From UBA7803 sp047920935 (lineage in GTDB: Bacteria; Pseudomonadota; Gammaproteobacteria; Pseudomonadales; Azotimanducaceae), in contig JBLRXD010000092.1 of NCBI GenBank assembly GCA_047920935.1, positions 1 to 14,749 on the forward strand: a stretch of 14,749 nt of DNA, written 5' to 3'. Positions 6,233 to 12,267 of this stretch are shown piece by piece. The notes beneath the pieces were generated by a model. It saw nothing but the letters and a program-made list of their open reading frames with translations. It had not been told where the DNA came from and ran no database searches. The translations under genes and the position numbers were made by a program. Position 1 is the first letter of the stretch, and every line of letters starts with the position of its first letter.

Positions 6233-6668
6233 ATGCCCATGCCCAGCAGCTACGTATCCGTCGAGCGCGATGGGTGAAAGCTGTTACCTGTACGTGCCCG
6301 AGGTGAAGATCGGGCTCAATCTCCAGTGGGGTGCGCTGCCACGGCTGGTGAATCTGGTCGGCCCTGCCCGGGCAAAGCGGATCTGCATTCTCTGCGAGCG
6401 CATGGACGCCCGCACGGCCCTCGCCTGGGGCCTGGTCGAAGAGATTGCCCCGGACGGCCAGGCCGCGGCGCGGGCACAGGAATTGGCACGCGCCGCGGCG
6501 GAGATGCCGGCCATCGCAACCCAGATGATCAAGGAAGCGGTGAACGCGACCGCAGGGGCGCTTAACCGCACCGCGAGCTTTGCCGACGCGGACCAGAGCC
6601 AACTCACCGCAGCCAGCCAGGACGTGCGCGCTGCGCGAGACAGGTTCAACGCCCGCTCGGGCAGCTGA
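6233..6668 (+). pseudogene. Crotonase (enoyl-CoA hydratase) with the middle deleted
   Basis: The normal start survives: GGGAG at 6224-6228, then ATG at 6233 encoding MPMPSSYVSVERDG, a typical crotonase opening, then a TGA at 6275. In another frame, from about 6276, the distal half continues: YLYVPEVKIGLNLQWGALPR, VGPARAKRICILCERMDA, ALAWGLVEEI and a helical end. About 90-100 internal residues are missing, including the first CoA-binding/oxyanion-hole segment and the NGxxxGxG segment with the first catalytic Glu. Only the second Glu, in VPEVKIG, remains. The junction shifts the frame, so a functional enzyme is not expected. An ATG at 6270 could still express a 132-residue fragment. Flanked by a transposase remnant and sdsA. 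Confidence 0.75.
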
Positions 6669-6813
6669 CAATCCGGGCGACAGACCGCTATCGGCAACGG
6701 GCATAGGGGGCTGGGTGGCTGCAGCAGTGTTTTCCCGTTGGCTTTCCAGATGGCAGCGGCCGACAATTCTTCACACAACACGCTGAACACAACCTGCCGC
6801 ACACGGAGCCATC

Positions 6814-8841
6814 ATGCTGAATTCTGCCCGCCGTACCCTTCTGCTCGCCGCACTCGCCTGCTTTGCGGCAACGGCCCTCGCGACGGCGCCGGAACACTTC
6901 AACCCCAAGGGCAAGCCGGCATCCGACCACACCCGCGCGCTGCAGCAATCGCTGCGCGCCCGGCTGCCGTTCGAAGACCAGCGGGATTACGAAGAGCACC
7001 GCCGCGGCTTCATCGCCGCACCGTCTGATCGGCAGATCACCGCGGCGGATGGCAGCATCGTCTGGGACATGGGCGCCTACGACTTCCTGCTGAGCGGTGA
7101 TGCGCATCAGAGCATTCATCCGTCGCTGCAGCGTCAGGCGACGCTGAACATGAATTTCGGCCTCTACGAGGTGGTGCCTGGCGCTATCTATCAGGTGCGC
7201 GGCTTCGATCTGGCCAACCTCACGCTGATCCGCGGTGAGACCGGCTGGATCGTGTTCGATGTGCTGCTTACCCGGGAAACCGCGAGCGCGGCCATGGCGC
7301 TGGTGGCCGAGCACCTCGGCGAACGCCCGGTGGTGGCCGTGGTTTACTCCCACTCGCATGCCGACCACTTCGGCGGGGTGCGTGGCGTGGTCGACGAACA
7401 GGACGTGAGGGCCGGCAGGGTGGCGATCCTGGCGCCGGAAGGCTTCATGGAGCACGCCGTGGCCGAGAACGTCCATGCGGGCAACGCCATGACCCGGCGG
7501 GCGGCCTATCAGTACGGTCGCCTGCTGCCGCAGAGCCCTTTCGGCCAGGTGGACTCGGCCATCGGCAAGGCGCTGTCGAGCGGATCCATGGGTCTGATCG
7601 CGCCGACGGACGTCATCACCGGCGATTTCGCCGAGCGCACCATCGACGGCGTTCATATGGTGTTCCAGAACACCCCGGGCACCGAAGCGCCGGCGGAGAT
7701 GAACACCTACTTCCCGCAGTGGAAGACCTTCTGGGCCGCGGAGAACATCACCGCCACCATCCACAACATCTACACCCTGCGCGGCGCGCTGGTGCGCGAC
7801 GCGCTCAGCTGGTCGAAGCACATCAATGTCGCGCTGTACACTTTCGGCCAGGAAGCCGAGGTGATGGTGGCGTCGCACAACTGGCCGCGCTGGGGCAACG
7901 CGCGCATCCAGGAAGTCATGCGGGCGCAGCGCGACGCCTACGCCAACCTCAACAATCAGGTGCTGCACCACGCCAACCGCGGGGTCACCATCAACGAGAT
8001 CCACAACGTCTACCGGGTGCCGCAGGCGCTGCAGCAGCAGTGGTCGGTGCGTCAGTATCACGGGTCGGAGTTCCACAACGCCCGCGGCGTGCTGAACCGC
8101 TATCTCGGCTACTGGGACGGCAATCCGGTGAACCTGGCGCCGCTGTCGCCGGCGGATTCGGCGCCGCTGTACGTCGAGATGATGGGCGGCGCCAGCCCGA
8201 TTCTGCGCCGTGCCGAAGCGCTGCACGCCACCGGTGAATATCGCCTCGCGATGGAGATACTCAACAAGCTGGTCTACGCGGAACCGGCCAACCAGAGCGC
8301 CAAGGATCTGCTGGCCGACGTGTTCGAGCAGTTGGGTTATCAGTACGAGAGCCCGAGCATGCGCAACGCCCACCTCTCGGCCGCCCAGGAGTTGCGTTCC
8401 GGCATCCGCCCGGCGCCCGCCGGAGCGGGCGGCGGATTGAGCCCCGACCTGGCGCGCGGGCTCGACACCCAGCAGTGGTGGGAAGCCGTGGCGATCCGCA
8501 TCGACCCGGCCAGGGCGGAAGACCTGCAGTTCATCATGAACTTCGTCACCCCCGACAGCGGCGAGACGTTCATCGTCGAACAGAGCGCCGGCACCATGAC
8601 CATCATCAGCGGGTTTCAGCACCCCGAGCCGGACGTCAGCATCCGCATGAACCGCAGCGATCTGGAAGCGGTGATGATGGGCCGCAGCACCCTGGGCGGT
8701 CAGCTGATGGCCGGCGTCGGCACGGTCACGGGAAACGCCGGCGTGCTGCAGCGCCTGGCTGGGCTGCTGGTCGATTTCGACCCCAACTTCGCCATCATGC
8801 CGGGCACCGCACCCGCGGCCGCGGCTGGAGATCGGCAGTGA
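6814..8841 (+). CDS. sdsA: SdsA-type secreted alkylsulfatase (metallo-beta-lactamase fold)
   Basis: A 675-residue precursor with a signal peptide (RRTLLLAALACFAATALA), so it acts in the periplasm or outside. It hydrolyses primary alkyl sulfates such as dodecyl sulfate to alcohol and sulfate. The binuclear zinc site is complete: H180, H182, D184 and H185 in YSHSHADHFGG, E291 in TPGTEAP, E310 in AAENITATIHN and H355 in ASHNWPRWG. These are offset by 11 from the ligands I recall for Pseudomonas SdsA1. A helical dimerisation domain (about 380-530) and a C-terminal SCP2-like domain (about 550-660) follow, giving normal family length. GGAG at 6805-6808 supports the ATG. The gene stands alone; released alcohols could feed the beta-oxidation-type enzymes nearby. 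Confidence 0.95.
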   Translation: MLNSARRTLLLAALACFAATALATAPEHFNPKGKPASDHTRALQQSLRARLPFEDQRDYEEHRRGFIAAPSDRQITAADGSIVWDMGAYDFLLSGDAHQSIHPSLQRQATLNMNFGLYEVVPGAIYQVRGFDLANLTLIRGETGWIVFDVLLTRETASAAMALVAEHLGERPVVAVVYSHSHADHFGGVRGVVDEQDVRAGRVAILAPEGFMEHAVAENVHAGNAMTRRAAYQYGRLLPQSPFGQVDSAIGKALSSGSMGLIAPTDVITGDFAERTIDGVHMVFQNTPGTEAPAEMNTYFPQWKTFWAAENITATIHNIYTLRGALVRDALSWSKHINVALYTFGQEAEVMVASHNWPRWGNARIQEVMRAQRDAYANLNNQVLHHANRGVTINEIHNVYRVPQALQQQWSVRQYHGSEFHNARGVLNRYLGYWDGNPVNLAPLSPADSAPLYVEMMGGASPILRRAEALHATGEYRLAMEILNKLVYAEPANQSAKDLLADVFEQLGYQYESPSMRNAHLSAAQELRSGIRPAPAGAGGGLSPDLARGLDTQQWWEAVAIRIDPARAEDLQFIMNFVTPDSGETFIVEQSAGTMTIISGFQHPEPDVSIRMNRSDLEAVMMGRSTLGGQLMAGVGTVTGNAGVLQRLAGLLVDFDPNFAIMPGTAPAAAAGDRQ

Positions 8842-8917
8842 CGGCGGCACGTGGCTGCAGGCGTCACCAGGAACTACATCGTCGAGCGTCTGGCCAGGGA
8901 GGCCATCATCAACCCGT

Positions 8918-9364
8918 TCAATCCGCTTCGATCAATTCGACCCAGCGGGGCCTTTGTTCGCGGTCGGGCAAAAGGCTGGCCACCCCTCGATCCAGGGTGG
9001 CGAGCTTGCCGTCCTGCTGCTGCACCAATGCCAGCAGGTACGCGTCCGTCACCTGCCGATGGCCGACCAGACTTAACGACTCGAAGGGATCGGATCCCGC
9101 CACCGGGATCTCGTCCGGCCAGAATCTGTGCCCGGGTAGATCGGTCAGTCGCTTCAGTACGGCAACGGCTTCCGGCGGTCTTACGGCGTCGCGAATGGCT
9201 ACTGGATTGGAGGAAACCCGTACGAATCCGAGCTGGGTGATTGGACAGGTGGCCCAGCCGGCAGCGCCCACCCGGTCGAACCAGGATCGTGCCGCCTTAT
9301 GATGAATGTGCGTCGGCCACGTCAAGGCAACCAGCACGTTCACGTCGAGCAGGTAGGCCGTCAA
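8918..9364 (-). CDS. vapC: VapC-type PIN-domain toxin
   Basis: A 148-residue PIN-domain ribonuclease of a different subgroup from the one at 117-530. The N-terminus, YLLDVNVLVAL, carries the first catalytic Asp (D7). ITQLGFVRVSSNP is the family's second block, with Q44 where many PIN toxins have Glu. D107 in VTDAYLLALV and D125 in LATLDRGV complete the acidic cluster. The start is TTG at 9364, overlapping the antitoxin stop as TTGA (9361-9364). A later start would cut into the first PIN strand, so TTG is likely real and may limit toxin synthesis. Converges on sdsA, 76 bases from its end; that short gap (8842-8917) shows no recognisable feature. Confidence 0.88.
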   Translation of the reverse strand: MTAYLLDVNVLVALTWPTHIHHKAARSWFDRVGAAGWATCPITQLGFVRVSSNPVAIRDAVRPPEAVAVLKRLTDLPGHRFWPDEIPVAGSDPFESLSLVGHRQVTDAYLLALVQQQDGKLATLDRGVASLLPDREQRPRWVELIEAD

Positions 9365-9591
9365 TCCGGCTCGTCCTCGTCCCGTTTGACGTCTTCCAGG
9401 GTAATAGGAGGGCTGTCTTCCCGCACTGCGAAGGTCGGGAAGCCCTCGTCGCCAGTCGGATAGTCGCTGCGGACAGCGAGACCCCGACGCATGAGGTCCG
9501 ACACGACCTCGCCCAACGACTGATCGCGGGCTGCAGCCAGCCGGCGCGCTGCATCGAGAACGTCATCGTCTATGGCAACGGTGGTACGCAT
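9361..9591 (-). CDS. vapB: VapB-type ribbon-helix-helix antitoxin
   Basis: A 76-residue antitoxin. MRTTVAIDDDVLDAARRLAA is a ribbon-helix-helix start (beta strand, then helix), followed by a second helix, SLGEVVSDLMRRGLA, that completes the DNA-binding dimer unit. The acidic tail, ITLEDVKRDEDEPD, is the likely toxin-binding segment. AGGTGG (complement of 9597-9602) precedes the ATG. It overlaps the VapC gene by 4 bases and should repress the shared promoter, where an inverted repeat at 9604-9627 is the best operator candidate. Confidence 0.88.
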   Translation of the reverse strand: MRTTVAIDDDVLDAARRLAAARDQSLGEVVSDLMRRGLAVRSDYPTGDEGFPTFAVREDSPPITLEDVKRDEDEPD

Positions 9592-9603
9592 GTTTCCACC
9601 TGG

Positions 9604-9627
9604 TGATGCGCTGATGTCGACGCATCA
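9604..9627. promoter_or_regulatory. Inverted repeat, candidate vapBC operator
   Basis: TGATGCG (9604-9610) and CGCATCA (9621-9627) are perfect 7-bp inverted arms 10 bases apart, starting 13 bases upstream of the vapB ATG. The spacing suits a ribbon-helix-helix antitoxin binding as paired dimers. Function inferred from position and symmetry. Confidence 0.5.
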
Positions 9628-9660
9628 TGGCATCGAGTGAGTTTCCGATCAACTTTCACC

Positions 9661-9808
9661 CGCCACGGCGCGTATTCGAGCCCGCGGGGTAGGCGCCCGG
9701 TCCCTCCGCGGAGGGATTCTCGAAATGATTCTCATTCAGAAACCCCCTCCGCGGAGGCACCGCGGAGGCAGCCGCCGAGCAGGGACTCGAACGTATCCAC
9801 ACGTGGCG
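9661..9808. repeat. 148-bp compound palindromic element
   Basis: The core is a hairpin with 26-base arms, 9703-9728 and 9732-9757, 21 of 26 positions complementary, loop TTC. Each arm begins with the self-complementary CCTCCGCGGAGG. Symmetry extends outward imperfectly: TTCGAG (9675-9680) matches CTCGAA (9786-9791), and CGCCACG (9661-9667) matches CGTGGCG (9802-9808). An extra CCGCGG unit lies at 9760-9765. A related half copy is at 4091-4141. No reading frame of interest is inside. It has the character of a non-autonomous palindromic mobile element or large REP and separates vapBC from a truncated sulfatase-like piece. Confidence 0.65.
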
Positions 9809-9835
9809 ACCGCGCCGCTGGGTCAGCCCACACTC

Positions 9836-9874
9836 GCCAGCGTCGGCGACGATCCAGAGGATGTTGGGCCTCAC
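9836..9874 (-). pseudogene. 5' remnant of a sulfatase-family gene
   Basis: On the minus strand a GTG at 9874 opens a frame reading (M)RPNILWIVADAG. RPNILWIVADD is the hallmark N-terminus of arylsulfatase-type sulfatases and related alkaline-phosphatase-fold enzymes, where the two Asp bind the metal. Here similarity stops after the first Asp, and the frame soon runs into the palindromic element. The piece lies 43 bases downstream of the crotonase stop on the same strand, so the intact gene was probably next in that transcript. Identification rests on about 10 residues, though distinctive ones. Confidence 0.45.
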
Positions 9875-9917
9875 GGCAGTTGCCCCGGTACCTCTCTCAT
9901 CCTGCTGCAACACGCGC

Positions 9918-10640
9918 TCAGTGACCGTAATGGTCGAGATGCGCGAGCATCCAGGCAGCGCCATGGGGGCCATTGAGCACGGCATTCTCGCCGAACAGCC
10001 GTTCCTTCTGGCCACGATACAGCGCCCGGTTGGCGCCGAGCGGCGCCAGTTCGGCGGCGCGCCGTTGTGCGCCTTCGAGCAGCGCACCGGTATCGGCCGC
10101 GGCCTGCACGATGCCGCGGGGGAGCGCATCCGCGGCGGTCCAGCGCCGCGCCAGCTGCACGGTTTCGAAGAACGCATCGAGCGACAGCTTGTGGCGGAAC
10201 AGCGCCAGTTCCGGTGTGGGAATGGTCAGCCCGAGCTGCATCTCGTTGGCGCAGAGAAAGCCGCGGTCGGCCCGCATGTGGCGGACGTCGTGACAGAGCG
10301 CGAACATGAAGCCCGCACCGAACGCATGGCCGTTGATCGCGGCGACGGTCGGCACCGCCAAGGTGATCATCCGCGACATCAGCTTCATGAACTCATCGGC
10401 GAAGGGCTCACGCTCGCCGGCCGCCGGATGCGCCGCAGGGTCGCGCACCCAGTCGAGATCGAGCCCGTTGGAGTAGAACTTGTCGCTGGCAGACGTGGTG
10501 ACCAATGCCGCCGCTCCAGTGCTCGCTTCGACCTCGTCAAGCACGGCGGCAAAGGCCCGCACGAACGTCGTGTTCCAGCGGTTCTCGCCAGCGGTCATGG
10601 TGAGCGTGAAGACGTCGCCGTCGCGCGTCAGATCGAGCAT
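9918..10640 (-). CDS. Crotonase-family enoyl-CoA isomerase/hydratase
   Basis: A compact 240-residue crotonase acting on acyl-CoA esters. SNGLDLDW (57-64) corresponds to the first oxyanion-hole segment. INGHAFGAGFMFALCHDVR (102-120) holds the second. The hydratase Glu of the usual GGGCEL segment is replaced (GAGFMF), while E133 in CANEMQLGL keeps the second catalytic Glu. A single Glu at this place fits delta3-delta2 enoyl-CoA isomerases, which move double bonds during oxidation of unsaturated fatty acids, rather than a hydratase. The ATG at 10640 follows GGGGAG at a 7-base spacing. It is the middle minus-strand gene of a row that starts with the monooxygenase; a sulfatase-like remnant follows. 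Confidence 0.85.
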   Translation of the reverse strand: MLDLTRDGDVFTLTMTAGENRWNTTFVRAFAAVLDEVEASTGAAALVTTSASDKFYSNGLDLDWVRDPAAHPAAGEREPFADEFMKLMSRMITLAVPTVAAINGHAFGAGFMFALCHDVRHMRADRGFLCANEMQLGLTIPTPELALFRHKLSLDAFFETVQLARRWTAADALPRGIVQAAADTGALLEGAQRRAAELAPLGANRALYRGQKERLFGENAVLNGPHGAAWMLAHLDHYGH

Positions 10641-10711
10641 GCATTTTCTCCCCGGTTGAGTGCAGGAGTTTGGGAGGTCCCCTGGCGTGGTTCAAGCCCC
10701 CAGAGCGTACC

Positions 10712-10773
10712 TCACCAGTCGTCGCCGAAGCGCACGCCGACCTTCGGCAGCAGCACGCGATGCAGAAGGGGGT
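10712..10773 (-). pseudogene. Possible 3' end of a disrupted gene
   Basis: Between the ATPase stop and the crotonase start, one minus-strand frame reads NPLLHRVLLPKVGVRFGDDW and then stops at 10712-10714. The composition is protein-like, with high G/C third positions, and it ends just before a new gene. Upstream it runs directly into the ATPase stop region, so its own 5' part is missing. I do not recognise the family. It could be the tail of a gene cut when the ATPase block arrived, or a chance open stretch. Confidence 0.25.
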
Positions 10774-12042
10774 TCAGGGCCCGAGGAGCGCCGCCGGAAT
10801 GACCGCAATGCCATCTGGGCGGCGGTACGCATGCGGACCGGCCGTGATGACGACCGCATCGAGGAGATCCTCGCCGATTTCGTCACGCAGCCAAAGCAGG
10901 TGCTTGACGTCGTCGTCGCTGATGCTGCGGGCGAGCTTCACTTCGACTGCAAGGACCCGTTGATCGGCTCGGACTACGATCAGATCGACCTCGCGGCGCC
11001 CGTTCATCGTTCTCAGATGGCGAACCTCCGCCTCTCCTGCCTGGGCGTAGACACGGACGCTCTGCGTCACGAGCGACTCGAATAGATGACCGAGCAGAGT
11101 GCCGTCCCTGGGGATCTCGATGCCCGCATCGTCCCCCTTCAGCAGTGCCTCTGCGGTGACGCCGAGGAGCGACGCAGCAAGCGCAGGATCAACCAGGTGA
11201 TGCTTGTCGGGGCGCGTCAACCTTGCGATCCGGTTGCGCGATGGGAGCCACGCAGGTACGGGATCGAGCAGCCACAACCGTTCCAGCGTGGATCGATAGG
11301 CGAGAACGCTGTCTCTGGTTGGCTTGGAACCCTCGCCTGCCGTCGCTGCGTCGCGGATCGTCTCGAGCGTGGCTGTGGTGGACGAGGCTGCCGCGTACGC
11401 CCTCATCCAGCGCAGCAGGAGGTCCGGATCCCTTACCGTGTACCCAAGCTCCTGGAAGTCCTTGTCGACCACCCGGGCAATGTAGCTTTCCAATTGTGAT
11501 CGCAGCGCGCGGCCGGTGAGATTGCGAATCGCCGGAAATCCAGAGGTGACGATCTCGCTGGTGTAGTCGCCGAGTGACACGGGCGACTCCCCAGTGACGT
11601 CGGGGCGCTCGCCGCGGAGCATCGCGCCCAGACTTGCAACCGGCGGCACCAGGCCTCGTTCTGCGAGACTCAGAGGCCGCATCCGGACTCGAACGATGCG
11701 GCCGGCGCCTGAATGCGTGGCGGGGTTGCCGGGACTGGATGAACCGGTCAGGAGAAAACGGTTGGGTTCCGGGGATCGGTCCACCGAGCGTCGAACAAAG
11801 TCCCAGCATGCCGACACGCGCTGCCATTCATCGATCAGGATCGGGGTGGGGCCGGTCAGGAGCCGGGCAGGGTCGGCCGCGGCGATCTCCTGCTGCGCCG
11901 GATCATCCAGTTCATGCACCGTGCGGGCACGCCGCAGCGCCGTGGCCGTTTTGCCGACGGCTTTGGGGCCTTCGAGCGCCACAGCGGCAACGCCGCTGAG
12001 AAGTTCGTCCAACTCGTCATCCACGATCCTGCGGACATACAT
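10774..12042 (-). CDS. AAA-type ATPase with DUF4143/nuclease-like C-terminus
   Basis: A 422-residue protein from the ATG at 12042, chosen because GGAGG (complement of 12049-12053) lies 6 bases upstream; an in-frame TTG at 12075 would add 11 unlikely residues. Walker A is GPKAVGKT (25-32), Walker B ILIDEWQ (68-74), and a sensor-type strand FLLTGSS is at 96-102. After the ATPase core come a winged-helix-like region and a C-terminal DUF4143-type part with D353...E367-x-K369 (EVDLIVV, AVEVKLA), resembling a PD-(D/E)XK nuclease core. Family members are widespread accessory ATPases whose role is poorly defined. It interrupts a row of catabolic genes and has its own repeat-rich upstream region, suggesting later insertion. 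Confidence 0.85.
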   Translation of the reverse strand: MYVRRIVDDELDELLSGVAAVALEGPKAVGKTATALRRARTVHELDDPAQQEIAAADPARLLTGPTPILIDEWQRVSACWDFVRRSVDRSPEPNRFLLTGSSSPGNPATHSGAGRIVRVRMRPLSLAERGLVPPVASLGAMLRGERPDVTGESPVSLGDYTSEIVTSGFPAIRNLTGRALRSQLESYIARVVDKDFQELGYTVRDPDLLLRWMRAYAAASSTTATLETIRDAATAGEGSKPTRDSVLAYRSTLERLWLLDPVPAWLPSRNRIARLTRPDKHHLVDPALAASLLGVTAEALLKGDDAGIEIPRDGTLLGHLFESLVTQSVRVYAQAGEAEVRHLRTMNGRREVDLIVVRADQRVLAVEVKLARSISDDDVKHLLWLRDEIGEDLLDAVVITAGPHAYRRPDGIAVIPAALLGP

Positions 12043-12065
12043 GAGCCACCTCCGACCGCCCACTT

Positions 12066-12119
12066 TAGTCGACAATTCAACCAGACACTAGTCGACATTT
12101 AAACCATTCCTGGTCGACA
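12066..12119. promoter_or_regulatory. Three phased GTCGAC repeats before the ATPase gene
   Basis: TAGTCGACA occurs at 12066-12074 and 12089-12097, and TGGTCGACA at 12111-12119. Spacing is 23 and 22 bases, about two helical turns, and the linkers share an AACCA element. The array begins 24 bases upstream of the ATPase ATG and is AT-richer than its surroundings. Regular phasing on one face of the helix suggests a cooperative binding site, possibly for an autoregulator. No matching regulator gene is adjacent. Confidence 0.45.
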
Positions 12120-12136
12120 GAAAACCCTCCACATCG

Positions 12137-12199
12137 ATGAACCCGACCAAGTAATGAACCCGACCCCAGTCAAGTAATGAACCCGACCCCAGTCAAGTA
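12137..12199. repeat. Tandem 23-bp repeat, 2.5 copies
   Basis: Two identical 23-base units at 12149-12171 and 12172-12194, each beginning AAGTAATGAACCCGACC, are preceded by a partial unit (ATGAACCCGACC, 12137-12148) and followed by AAGTAG. On the minus strand the unit contains GGGGTCGGGTTCATTACTT. Similar GGGGTC-type short repeats often lie beside REP-associated transposases in gammaproteobacteria, but none is present here. Located between the ATPase and monooxygenase genes. Confidence 0.65.
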
Positions 12200-12209
12200 G
12201 CGACAGCAC

Positions 12210-12231
12210 GGCCGCCGCGAGCCAGGCGGCC
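12210..12231 (-). terminator. GC hairpin downstream of the monooxygenase gene
   Basis: GGCCGCC (12210-12216) and GGCGGCC (12225-12231) form a 7-bp GC-only stem with an 8-base loop, 37 bases after the monooxygenase stop. No T-tract follows, so it may stall or protect the transcript end rather than terminate on its own. Confidence 0.3.
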
Positions 12232-12267
12232 AGCAAAGCAAATCGCTGCCAAGGCAGGACCAGCAGC

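Noticed and set aside
6688..8850. 720-codon open frame on the minus strand opposite the alkylsulfatase
   Set aside because: The plus strand encodes a complete SdsA-type enzyme with all metal ligands; the minus frame is low-complexity H/V/R/D-rich and arises from GC-biased codons.
8851..8917. Frame reading VTRNYIVERLAREAIINPF after sdsA
   Set aside because: Too short and unrecognised; it soon runs into the vapC antisense strand, so it is not supported as a gene.
9671..9700. Possible tRNA 3' half (TTCGAGCCC, T-loop-like), with a similar piece on the opposite strand near 9781-9795
   Set aside because: The bases on either side of the TTCGAG loop do not form a T-stem, no acceptor, D or anticodon arms can be built, and the two pieces are explained as arms of the palindromic element.
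12066..12199. Possible CRISPR-like array upstream of the ATPase
   Set aside because: The 23-base copies abut without spacers, the GTCGAC boxes are short and imperfect, and no cas gene is present.
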